64,000 nucleotides of DNA, from positions 62,001 through 126,000 of the forward strand of contig JAHHDR010000002.1 in NCBI GenBank assembly GCA_019739215.1. The letters are read 5' to 3'. Source of the stretch: Rhizobium sp. Lineage in GTDB: Bacteria; Pseudomonadota; Alphaproteobacteria; Rhizobiales; Rhizobiaceae. The position numbers and the translations under genes were made by a program. Positions within the stretch are counted from its first letter, which is position 1. The number at the start of each line of letters is the position of its first letter. The notes under the pieces were generated by a model. The model saw nothing but the letters and a program-made list of their open reading frames with translations, ran no database searches and had not been told where the DNA came from. This document shows, piece after piece, positions 56,410-64,000 of the stretch.

Positions 56410-57626
56410 GCTGCCTTTTCCTTCTTGAAATATGGCTTGCCGGACTGTCTAGCGCGATAGCGATCGGCGGCACTTTGATTTCCCGCAATCAACAGCACGA
56501 AATCATAGAGGTCGGTGCCGATCTGCGGGTGGCCATTGGCGTGGAGATAGAAGAAGTGCATCAGCATGCGGTGGTAGCGCGCCTCGTTCATGTGCTCCAC
56601 CGTATGGATTTTGTGGAACTGCGCGTTCAGCAGCTTCGGCATGGCCTTGGGCGGATCGGGCAGGAAGTCCAGCACGTTCATCAGCGCGAAGCAGGCTCCA
56701 TCAGGCGGCGAGGAGAAGTCGAGCCAAGTGAAATCGGGAAAGGCCGCAAAGCGCGACAGTTCCTCGTGGTACCAGCCGCGCTTTCTGCGCAGCGACAGCA
56801 GCCCCTGCGTCTGCCCCAGCGTGGCGAGCGCCAGCGGCGAGCCCTTTTGGCCCCAATCCGGTCGTTTGGCCAGGACGCGTGACGCGACGATCGTGGCCAG
56901 TGTCGTGCCGTAGCTGTGACCGATGATGACGGCCTCATCCGGCCGCCCCTCCTCGACCGTGGCGATGATGTGATCGGCCATGTCGTCGAGCCGCTGGTCT
57001 AGGTTGGGCACATTGTCCCGGGAGACCGCCATCTTGTTGGCGAAGAGGCCGATCCGTCCGTTCCACTCCGGCCGGTAGCGATCCATGTTCCTTGTTATCC
57101 ACCAGTAGGACCAGCCGCCGAGCGCGATCAGCGCAAGCGCGATAATCTTGCCGACAATCCCCGGAAACAGCCAGAGCCCGAGAAGGCCGATCAGCGGCAG
57201 GGCCACGCCCAGTCCATGCATCAGGGCGGTGACCGCCGGGGCCGACATGACGATGGCGATCGGCCAGGATTCGCGGATCGTGCGGGTGTAGACACCCTCC
57301 CGGAACAGCGTCCACAGACCGGGGATCGACCGCAGGTAGACCAGCCAGTTCCGCTTGTCCCAGTGCTGGCGGATGATGTCGTCCCACTGCAGGAAGTCGA
57401 AGCTGGTTTCGGCCGGGCCGCCCGGCAGGTCCGCATCGATCTTCCAGCGGCGCACCAGCTTGCCGATATTCTTGCGCGGTCCGGTCTTGACCGTGTGCCC
57501 GCTGGACGCGCTCCAGGCCTCCGTCTCGGTGACGCAGTTCTTGTGCAGGAAAAGCGCGCCGCGCGGATCGAAGCCGCTGATGAAGAACACCTGGCGGCGG
57601 AACGGTTGCTTCTCGGTTTCCTGCAT
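56406..57626 (-). CDS. Alpha/beta-hydrolase-like protein with internal membrane segments
   Basis: 406 residues. The nucleophile elbow GHSYGTT (Ser238) follows VIIGH, and C-terminal His candidates (VEHMNEARYH) are present, as in lipase/thioesterase-like enzymes. Two to three hydrophobic segments lie before it (about 122-180), so it is probably membrane-bound. The N-terminus (FFISGFDPRGALFLHKN) is a conserved feature of an uncharacterised group. It overlaps the P450 by 4 bases. Start at 57626 has GGGGTG at good spacing; ATG at 57641 is the alternative. Confidence 0.8.
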   Translation of the reverse strand: MQETEKQPFRRQVFFISGFDPRGALFLHKNCVTETEAWSASSGHTVKTGPRKNIGKLVRRWKIDADLPGGPAETSFDFLQWDDIIRQHWDKRNWLVYLRSIPGLWTLFREGVYTRTIRESWPIAIVMSAPAVTALMHGLGVALPLIGLLGLWLFPGIVGKIIALALIALGGWSYWWITRNMDRYRPEWNGRIGLFANKMAVSRDNVPNLDQRLDDMADHIIATVEEGRPDEAVIIGHSYGTTLATIVASRVLAKRPDWGQKGSPLALATLGQTQGLLSLRRKRGWYHEELSRFAAFPDFTWLDFSSPPDGACFALMNVLDFLPDPPKAMPKLLNAQFHKIHTVEHMNEARYHRMLMHFFYLHANGHPQIGTDLYDFVLLIAGNQSAADRYRARQSGKPYFKKEKAA

Positions 57627-57719
57627 GTCACCCCGGATCATGGACGTGGCGGGCGGCGCAGTTCGCCGTCCGAGGGCGTTCCTTAGCCGAAAACCCTCCT
57701 TGCGTCCACGAGGCGAAGA

Positions 57720-58052
57720 TCAGATGCGTCGGGCGACGAGCCGGTTCACGATCGGGCTCGGCAGCAGTTCGGTGAACTGGAGGTTGAGCCGCACCGAGGT
57801 CCGTCCGACCACGGCGCAGGCGATCTTCGCCGGCACGCCCCTGATCTGGATATGGATGTCGTTGGTAAACTGTTCGGCATCGGTGCAGGAGACCATGCAA
57901 CCGCCTTCCGAAAGATTGAGAATCACGCCGGGCTTGGAGACATAGCCCCGGAGTCCGCTCTTCATGCATGAAAGCGTGGCGTCGAGCCGCACCTGGCGCC
58001 GCGGATGCTGGCGCTGGTCTTCATGCAACATGATGCCTTGCTGGGCGTTCAT
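57720..58052 (-). CDS. PilZ-domain protein
   Basis: 110-residue single PilZ domain. The c-di-GMP-binding features are the N-terminal arginine cluster (HPRRQVR) and the NLSEGGC loop (D/N-x-S-x-x-G), consistent with binding. It may respond to the product of the GGDEF enzyme encoded at 17557-18765 or others. GAGGG is 7 bases before the ATG at 58052 (an ATG at 58055 is also open). Divergent from xseA. Confidence 0.88.
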   Translation of the reverse strand: MNAQQGIMLHEDQRQHPRRQVRLDATLSCMKSGLRGYVSKPGVILNLSEGGCMVSCTDAEQFTNDIHIQIRGVPAKIACAVVGRTSVRLNLQFTELLPSPIVNRLVARRI

Positions 58053-58193
58053 CATGAAACCCTCATTGAGACCTTGTGAAGATAAGCCCGCCAATGCATT
58101 AAGATCGGCTTAACGCGGTGCAATAGCGGGTCCCTAGTCAGCGATTCGCGCCGCGCCTCTGGCCAAGTGGCGGCGAAGGGGTAAAAATCGGAC

Positions 58194-59783
58194 ATGACCT
58201 TCTTCGAAACCGATTCGCCATCCAACCTCATCGAATACACGGTGACCGAGCTCTCCGGCTCGATCAAACGCACGATCGAAGGTGCATTCGACCAGGTGCG
58301 GGTGCGTGGCGAGATCTCCGGCTATCGCGGACCGCATTCCTCGGGCCACGCCTATTTCGCGCTGAAGGACGACCGCGCCCGGCTGGAAGCGGTGATCTGG
58401 AAAGGCTCCTTCTCCAAGCTCAAGACCCGTCCCGAGGAAGGGATGGAGGTGATCGCCGTGGGCAAGATCACCACTTTCCCCGGTTCGTCGAAGTACCAGA
58501 TCGTCATCGAGAGCCTGGAGCCGGCCGGCGTCGGCGCGCTGATGGCGCTGCTCGAAGAGCGCAAGCGCAAGCTCCAGTCCGAGGGCCTGTTCGACGCCGC
58601 ACGCAAGCAGATCCTGCCGCATATGCCCATGGTGATCGGCGTGGTGACCTCTCCGACCGGCGCCGTGATCCGCGATATCCTGCACCGCATCTCGGACCGG
58701 TTCCCGCTGCACGTCATCGTCTGGCCCGTTCGGGTCCAGGGCGACGGTGCGGGCGCCGAAATCGCCAATGCGATCCGGGGCTTCAACGCTTTCGAACCCG
58801 GCGGCCCGATCGCCCGTCCGGACGTGCTGATCGTCGCGCGTGGCGGCGGCAGCCTGGAGGACCTCTGGTGCTTTAACGACGAGGTCGTCGTGCGCGCCGC
58901 CGCGGGTTCCGAAATCCCGCTCATCTCCGCCGTCGGCCACGAGACCGACTGGACCCTGATCGACTATGCCAGCGACCAGCGCGCTCCGACGCCCACGGGT
59001 GCCGCCGAAATGGCGGTGCCGGTCAAGGCCGATCTCGAAGCCCAGGTCGCCAATCTCGCCGCCCGGCTCGGCCGCGCCATGACCCGCCAGATGGATACCC
59101 GGCGCCGCGAGATCCGCGACCTCGCGCGTGCGCTGCCGTCGATCGACCAGGTTCTGGCCCTGCCACGCCGCCGCTTCGACGAGGCCTCGGCGCGTCTCGG
59201 CCGCGGACTTGAAATGACCACGGTCAACAAGCGCCGGGCCTTCGAGCGGGTCTCCGGGCAACTGAGGCCCGATATCCTCTCGGCCCGCATCGCCGAGCAG
59301 CGCCAGCGCGTCGCCGAGCGGATGACCCGCGGCGAACGCATCATCGAGCGCCTGTTCGATCGCGTAAAGGCGCGGATCGGCCGCGCCGACGCGGTCTTGG
59401 CCGGCGTCCCCTCGCGGCTCCAGGCCCAGTCCGACCGCCAGCGCGACCGCCTCGGCAATGCCGCCCGCCGCGGCGACGGCGCGATCGCCATCCTGCTCAC
59501 CCGTCACCGTCAGGCGCTGACGGGGCAGGACCGCATCCTGCAATCGCTCAGCTACAAGAACGTGCTGAAGCGCGGCTATGCCGTGGTTCGCGGCGAGGGT
59601 GACAGGGCCCTGTCTTCCGCCGACATGGTTGCCGCCGGCGACCATGTGTCGATTGAGTTCCATGACGGTGCCGTGGAGGCCGTGGCCGGCTCGGCGGGCG
59701 GACCGTCAACGCCGCCGTCGGCCAAGAAGCGTGCGGCATCCAAGCCCGCTGCCGGCGGGACCGGGCAGGGGAGCCTGTTCTGA
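58194..59783 (+). CDS. xseA: Exodeoxyribonuclease VII large subunit
   Basis: 529-residue catalytic subunit of ExoVII, a single-strand-specific DNase that works both ways. N-terminal OB domain ([20 protein letters not shown]), catalytic core ([41 protein letters not shown]), and a long C-terminal coiled coil (about 290-440), ending in a low-complexity tail. The small subunit XseB gene is not next to it. Good length and intact. Confidence 0.96.
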   Translation: MTFFETDSPSNLIEYTVTELSGSIKRTIEGAFDQVRVRGEISGYRGPHSSGHAYFALKDDRARLEAVIWKGSFSKLKTRPEEGMEVIAVGKITTFPGSSKYQIVIESLEPAGVGALMALLEERKRKLQSEGLFDAARKQILPHMPMVIGVVTSPTGAVIRDILHRISDRFPLHVIVWPVRVQGDGAGAEIANAIRGFNAFEPGGPIARPDVLIVARGGGSLEDLWCFNDEVVVRAAAGSEIPLISAVGHETDWTLIDYASDQRAPTPTGAAEMAVPVKADLEAQVANLAARLGRAMTRQMDTRRREIRDLARALPSIDQVLALPRRRFDEASARLGRGLEMTTVNKRRAFERVSGQLRPDILSARIAEQRQRVAERMTRGERIIERLFDRVKARIGRADAVLAGVPSRLQAQSDRQRDRLGNAARRGDGAIAILLTRHRQALTGQDRILQSLSYKNVLKRGYAVVRGEGDRALSSADMVAAGDHVSIEFHDGAVEAVAGSAGGPSTPPSAKKRAASKPAAGGTGQGSLF

Positions 59784-59784
59784 C

Positions 59785-60375
59785 ATGCGCGTCCTCGTCG
59801 TGCTCGCCCATCCGCTGCAAGAGAGTTTCGCGGCTTCGATTTCACGCACCGTCGTCTCCGCGCTGGAGACCAAGGGCCATAAGATCGACCTGCTGGACCT
59901 CTATGCCGAGAATTTCGATCCGCGCCTGACCTCGTCCGAGCGCGCGAGCTATATGACCGGGAGCTATGATCTCACCGAGATCGCCCCTTATGCCGAGCGG
60001 CTCAAGGCTGCCGAGGCGCTGATCCTTGTCTTCCCGCAGTGGTGGTTCAACATGCCCGCCATCCTGAAGGGCTTCATCGACCGCACCTTCGTGCCCGGAA
60101 CGGCCTTCGACTATGACGACGCCGGCATCAAGCTCGTGCCGAAGCTCGACAGGCTCCGCCATTTCTGGGTGTTCAGCACCACGGGATCGCCCTGGTGGGT
60201 GGTGACGTTCTACATGGGCGATCCGGTGCGCCGCATCCTCAAGCGCGGCATCGCCGCCTTTTGTGGCAAGCGGGTGGATTTCCGCATGACCTGCCTGCAC
60301 AACATGGACGACACGACACAGGACAGCCGAACGCGCTTCCTTGACAGGGTTCGCGGTCTCGTCAGCGGACTTTAA
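59785..60375 (+). CDS. Flavodoxin-fold NAD(P)H oxidoreductase (MdaB/KefF type)
   Basis: 196-residue flavin oxidoreductase of the NAD(P)H quinone reductase family. The N-terminal flavodoxin fold (VLVVLAHPLQESFAASIS), the quinone-reductase motif VFPQWWFNMPAILKGFIDR, and the GSPWWVV segment are present. It probably reduces quinones to limit redox cycling. It follows xseA by 1 base and its stop overlaps the convergent P5CR-like gene by 4 bases. Confidence 0.9.
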   Translation: MRVLVVLAHPLQESFAASISRTVVSALETKGHKIDLLDLYAENFDPRLTSSERASYMTGSYDLTEIAPYAERLKAAEALILVFPQWWFNMPAILKGFIDRTFVPGTAFDYDDAGIKLVPKLDRLRHFWVFSTTGSPWWVVTFYMGDPVRRILKRGIAAFCGKRVDFRMTCLHNMDDTTQDSRTRFLDRVRGLVSGL

Positions 60376-61169
60376 CCGCCCCGCGCGCGCTTCCACGCTG
60401 CATCCAGCCCGGCCTTGACCACGGCATCGGAGCCGCGGTCGATCATCGCCGTCAGGCCTGCCGCCGTGGTGCCGCCGTAGTCGACGAACTCCTTGACGAT
60501 CTCGGCCGCATTCTGCGTCGACACCGAGACATAGGTGCCGGCCCCCAGCATCAGTTGCCGCACCGCCACGTCGGCGAGATCGGGTGCGACGCCGTTCTCG
60601 ATCGCGTGTTCGATCATCGCCCGCGCCATCAGTGCCGGGAAGGCGAAGCCGGAGCCGGTGAGGCCGGTGAAATAGTCGATATCCGGCTCATTGGGCACTT
60701 CGCGGGCAATGCCCGAGGCGCCGAAGAAGCTCGCCACGAAGGCCCTGTCCTCGGCCGTCACGGCGGCCGATGCATGCCAGGGCGTGAAGGACTGCGCCTG
60801 CTCGGCACTGGCATTGGGCATGGCGCGGACCATGCGCGCGCAGCCGAAGCGCCGTGCGATCTCGGCCATCGGCATGCGAGCCATCACCGATATCACCAGC
60901 TTGCCCGAAAGATCGGCCTCGACGCCGCCGAGATCCTCCGGGCGAACCGAGAGGATAACGACGTCTGCCTGCCGCGCCAGTTCGGCATTGTCGGTCGTGG
61001 TGCGGATGGAGGGCCAGGCTTCGAAGCCCGAGACCTCGGGCCGTCGCGACGAAAGGATCACATCGTCGGCCCGAACCGCGCTCTTGGCGAGCGCCGGCCG
61101 AAGCAGGGCACCGGCGAGCCAGCCGGCGCCGCCGATGATCCCGATGGTCCTTCCGTCGGCGGTCGTCAT
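60372..61169 (-). CDS. Pyrroline-5-carboxylate-reductase-like protein (ProC family)
   Basis: 265-residue ProC-family oxidoreductase with a Rossmann N-domain (IGIIGGAGWLAGALL) and the family motif LTGSGFAFPALMARAM in the C-terminal dimerisation domain. In true P5C reductases the nucleotide loop is GxGxMG and the substrate loop ALTGSGPAY; both are altered here (GGAGWL and LTGSGFAF), so a different imine or a paralogous role is possible. Start at 61169 overlaps the aminopeptidase stop (ATGA). Confidence 0.8.
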   Translation of the reverse strand: MTTADGRTIGIIGGAGWLAGALLRPALAKSAVRADDVILSSRRPEVSGFEAWPSIRTTTDNAELARQADVVILSVRPEDLGGVEADLSGKLVISVMARMPMAEIARRFGCARMVRAMPNASAEQAQSFTPWHASAAVTAEDRAFVASFFGASGIAREVPNEPDIDYFTGLTGSGFAFPALMARAMIEHAIENGVAPDLADVAVRQLMLGAGTYVSVSTQNAAEIVKEFVDYGGTTAAGLTAMIDRGSDAVVKAGLDAAWKRARGG

Positions 61170-62434
61170 GCCCATTCACCCTCGCGCATCACGGGCACGC
61201 GGCTGCCGTCCGGCTTGATGCCGTCGATATCGATGTCGCCGGAGCCGATCATCCAGTCGATATGGATCAGGCTCGAATTTCCGCCCTTGGCCGCGATCTC
61301 GTCCTTGGTGAGATTGGCCCCGTCGACGAAGCATTTCGAGTAGCACTGGCCGAGCGCGATGTGGCAGGCGGCATTCTCGTCGAACAGCGTGTTGTAGAAC
61401 AGCAGGCCCGAGGCCGAGATCGGCGAGGAATGCGGCACCAGCGCCACTTCGCCGAGCCGCGACGCGCCCTCGTCGGTCTGCAACACCTTCTTCAGCACCT
61501 CTTCGCCCCTCGAAGCCTTGGCCTCGACGATCCGTCCGCCCTCGAAGCGGACATGGATATTGTCGATCAGCGTGCCCTGATGCGACAGCGGCTTGGTGGA
61601 GGAGGCATGGCCCTCGACGCGATGGGCGTGCGGCGTGGTGAACACTTCCTCGGTCGGGATGTTGGGGTTGCAGGTCACGCCGTTCTTGGCGACCGACGCG
61701 CCGCCATGCCATTCATGGCCGTCGGCGAGGCCGACCGTCAGGTCGGTGCCGGGACCCTTGAAATGCAGCGAGGCGAAGTTCTGGCCGTTGAGCCAAGCGC
61801 TCCGTTCATGCAGTTTCGCGTTATGCGCCTTCCAGGCACCCACCGGATCGGCGACATCGACTCGGGACGCGGCGAAGATCGCGTCGGCCAGTTTCTTCAC
61901 AGCGGCGGTTTCGTCGAGATCCGGAAACATCTGCCTGGCCCAGGACGGGTTCGGATAGGAGACGATGTTCCAGTTGATCTCGAAGTTGGAGATCTTCTCC
62001 AGCGCCGGCTTGTAGGCCGTCGACATCGCACGATTGGCGCGGGCGACCTTGTCCGGATCCTGGCTCGAGAGCAGCATCGGGTTGTCGCCGGAGATGGCAA
62101 GCCGGGCCGAACCGTTGGCATAGGCCTCGGCCATGCCCTTGTAGAGCCAGCCGGCAGCGCGATCGAAGGTGGAATCTTCCGCATGCTGATAGCGCATCAG
62201 GGTCGTCGCCTCGTCATTGTAGAACGTGGTGACGAGCCCGCCGCCGGCGAGATAGGCATGCTTGGTGATCAGCCGGACCAGCGGCATCGCCGCCAGTGGC
62301 GCGGTCAGCACCAGCTCCTGGCCCTTCTGCAGGTCGAGGCCGATCTTCACCGCCACCTCGGCGAGCTTTTCCAGCTTCTCCATGTCGACGGCGCCTGCCG
62401 GCATCGCGGCCGCCTGGTTTTCCTTCATATCCAT
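61166..62434 (-). CDS. M29-family aminopeptidase
   Basis: 422-residue metallo-aminopeptidase of the M29 (AmpS/AmpT/thermophilic aminopeptidase) family. The C-terminal metal-site segments are recognisable: VFTTPHAHRVEG, EVALVPHSSPIS, CHIALGQCY and HIDWMIGSGDIDIDG. It removes N-terminal residues from peptides in the cytosol. ATG at 62434 has GGTGAC at suitable distance; ATGs at 62446 and 62428 also occur. Overlaps the P5CR-like gene by 4 bases, so they are co-translated, as aminopeptidase and proline-type reductase for peptide turnover (inference). Confidence 0.9.
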   Translation of the reverse strand: MDMKENQAAAMPAGAVDMEKLEKLAEVAVKIGLDLQKGQELVLTAPLAAMPLVRLITKHAYLAGGGLVTTFYNDEATTLMRYQHAEDSTFDRAAGWLYKGMAEAYANGSARLAISGDNPMLLSSQDPDKVARANRAMSTAYKPALEKISNFEINWNIVSYPNPSWARQMFPDLDETAAVKKLADAIFAASRVDVADPVGAWKAHNAKLHERSAWLNGQNFASLHFKGPGTDLTVGLADGHEWHGGASVAKNGVTCNPNIPTEEVFTTPHAHRVEGHASSTKPLSHQGTLIDNIHVRFEGGRIVEAKASRGEEVLKKVLQTDEGASRLGEVALVPHSSPISASGLLFYNTLFDENAACHIALGQCYSKCFVDGANLTKDEIAAKGGNSSLIHIDWMIGSGDIDIDGIKPDGSRVPVMREGEWA

Positions 62435-62581
62435 TGATGTCACCATCCCTTTCGTCTTGTCGCCCTGTCTTCACCGATTTGACGGGTTTTGTGAAGGCGC
62501 CTGGGCTTGCGCTGCGCATTGCGCCGAATGCTCGTGTCCACTATTTGTCGGAATGCGGCGGAAAAGGGGACGTGGGTTGGC

Positions 62582-63790
62582 ATGACTTTGAAGGACAAGC
62601 GGATTCTCCTGATCATCGCCGGCGGCATTGCCGCCTACAAGAGCCTGGACCTGATCCGCCGGCTCCGGGAACGCGGCGCCGTGGTGATCCCCGTCATGAC
62701 CAGGGCCGCCGAGGAATTCGTCACCCAGCTCGCCGTCGGCGCGCTGGCGGCCCACAAGGTCCACACCGATCTGTTCTCCCGCGAGGATGAGATCGATGTT
62801 GGTCATATCCGGCTGGCGCGTGATTGCGACCTCGTGCTGGTCGCGCCCGCCACGGCAGACCTGATGGGCAAGATGGCCAACGGCCTCGCCAATGACCTCG
62901 CCTCTACCATCCTGCTTGCGACCGACCGGCCGGTGCTCATGGCGCCGGCGATGAACCCGAAAATGTGGTCGAACCTGGCCGTCAGCCGCAATGCCTCGCA
63001 GCTGCTGAGCGACGGCGTCCGCTGCATCGGCCCGATGCGCGGCGAGATGGCCGAAGGCGGCGAGGCCGGTACTGGGCGCATGGCCGAGCCGCTGGAGATC
63101 GTCGCCGAGGTCGAAAAGCTGCTCGATACCGCGTCGAAGCCGCTCGCCGGCCGCAAGGCGATCGTCACGTCGGGGCCGACCCATGAGCCGATCGACCCGG
63201 TGCGCTATATCGCCAACCGGTCGTCCGGCACGCAGGGCCATGCCATCGCAGCCGCCCTCGCCAGGGCGGGGGCCGATGTGACGCTGGTCTCCGGGCCGGT
63301 CACGCTTGCCGATCCCGCGGGCGTCAAGGTCATCCATATCGAGCGCGCGGAGGAGATGCGCGATGCGGTGCTCGCCGAACTGCCAGCCGACATCGCCGTG
63401 ATGGTCGCTGCCGTCGCCGACTGGCGCGTCGCCTCCGCGTCCGGCGAGAAGATCAAGAAATCCGCCGATGGTTCTGTGCCAATTCTCCAGTTTGCCGAAA
63501 ACCCCGATATCCTCAAGACGGTCGGCCATCACGAGAAGCGGCCGAAGCTGGTGATCGGCTTTGCCGCCGAAACCAATGATATCGAGACCAATGCCCGCGC
63601 CAAGCTCGACCGCAAGGGCGCCGACCTGATCGTCGCCAACGACGTCTCGCCCGAGACGGGCATCATGGGCGGCAAGCGCAACACCGTGACGATCGTCAGC
63701 CGCGACGGCATCGAGCGTTGGCCGGAGATGTCGAAAGACGATGTGGCGCAGAAGCTGGTGGCGGTGATCGCCGAAAAGCTCCTGGGCTGA
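62582..63790 (+). CDS. coaBC: Bifunctional phosphopantothenoylcysteine decarboxylase / phosphopantothenate--cysteine ligase
   Basis: 402-residue CoA-biosynthesis enzyme. CoaC flavodoxin-like N-domain (about 1-180; LLIIAGGIAAYKSLDLIR, APATADLMGKMANGLAND, PAMNPKMW with the catalytic Cys-region CIGPMRGEMAEGGEAGTGR) and CoaB C-domain (about 185-400; IVTSGPTHEPIDPVR, AAVADWR, KSADGSVPILQFAENPDI, GFAAETND). ATG at 62582 is preferred to a 25-residue-longer start that has no ribosome site. It is the last full gene of the window. Confidence 0.97.
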   Translation: MTLKDKRILLIIAGGIAAYKSLDLIRRLRERGAVVIPVMTRAAEEFVTQLAVGALAAHKVHTDLFSREDEIDVGHIRLARDCDLVLVAPATADLMGKMANGLANDLASTILLATDRPVLMAPAMNPKMWSNLAVSRNASQLLSDGVRCIGPMRGEMAEGGEAGTGRMAEPLEIVAEVEKLLDTASKPLAGRKAIVTSGPTHEPIDPVRYIANRSSGTQGHAIAAALARAGADVTLVSGPVTLADPAGVKVIHIERAEEMRDAVLAELPADIAVMVAAVADWRVASASGEKIKKSADGSVPILQFAENPDILKTVGHHEKRPKLVIGFAAETNDIETNARAKLDRKGADLIVANDVSPETGIMGGKRNTVTIVSRDGIERWPEMSKDDVAQKLVAVIAEKLLG

Positions 63791-64000
63791 ACGCGCCCGC
63801 GAGGCGCGATTTGACGTATGGTGCGCCAGACATCTGACCGGGTCGGCGAAGCGAAAGGCCGAATCTCATCCAGCGCTGCCGATTCTTGAAGCCTGGAACG
63901 GCGCCCTGTCCGCGATGGGCCGGCAAGGCTGCGTTCCTACTTGCCTGATCTCCATGCCGTAACCACCCGCGCGGGTAGCGCATGTTCCCGATTTTCCGAT
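63791..64000. other. Right-edge intergenic stretch
   Basis: The 210 bases after coaBC show no reading frame, promoter or repeat I can support; a neighbouring gene may begin just outside the window. Confidence 0.6.

Overview
The window is GC-rich, densely coding chromosomal DNA from an alphaproteobacterium, most likely order Hyphomicrobiales (Rhizobiales: a Rhizobiaceae- or Phyllobacteriaceae-like organism). The evidence is the housekeeping order (grpE, hrcA, rph, rdgB, hemW; dnaA beside rpsT and mutM; infC preceded by an alpha/beta-hydrolase; rpmI-rplT-pheS-pheT), an mbfA iron exporter behind a perfect Irr-type iron-control palindrome, GAATC (CcrM-type) sites upstream of dnaA, and a RIME-like intergenic palindrome. 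I saw no tRNA or rRNA genes, prophage, insertion sequence or CRISPR array.

Layout. 1-3819: end of a sugar ABC transporter operon (two permeases, ATPase) with an L-rhamnose-mutarotase-family gene and an aldose-dehydrogenase-like aldo/keto reductase; the set resembles non-phosphorylating 6-deoxyhexose (L-fucose type) catabolism. 3882-8696: the homogentisate route of tyrosine degradation (hpd, hmgA, fahA, maiA) with a divergent Lrp/AsnC regulator. 8781-13774: DUF302 protein, HMA-domain copper chaperone, thioredoxin 2, EF-hand protein, and a copA-cueR operon with a recognisable CueR promoter. 13820-19741: AraC regulator with divergent dehydrogenase, CoxG-like protein, DUF454 protein, Ogt, a GGDEF enzyme, an ArsC/Spx-like protein and YbaK. 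19746-24648: heat-shock and nucleotide/RNA housekeeping genes. 24832-30318: fatty acid desaturase, PhnD-like protein, dnaA, rpsT, mutM. 30430-33713: mbfA, a transglutaminase-like protease, a hydrolase, and infC with an AUU start. 33838-36895: two secreted Asp-rich proteins (one with a PepSY domain) joined to a two-component system. 36897-40457 and 51583-54966: two sets of lipid-linked-sugar type membrane glycosyltransferase genes. 40643-44957: rpmI, rplT, an attenuator-like structure, pheS, pheT. 44999-50997: repeat element, lone antitoxin, exonuclease, oxidoreductases, nuclease, acetyltransferase, and an XRE regulator with a palindromic operator. 55033-63790: P450 plus hydrolase pair, PilZ protein, xseA, a quinone-reductase-like protein, a P5CR-like protein, M29 aminopeptidase and coaBC.

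Data quality. The reading frame breaks by single bases in the ABC ATPase (2378-2383), the mutarotase (2621-2625) and at least six times in the last third of pheT (44112-44860). Because pheT is essential and every broken segment still encodes conserved protein, these look like sequencing or assembly indels rather than pseudogenes.

Most interesting candidates: the Asp-rich/PepSY/two-component cluster, the mutually exclusive hairpins between rplT and pheS, the cluster of GAATC sites upstream of dnaA, the AUU start of infC, and the overlapping P450-hydrolase gene pair.
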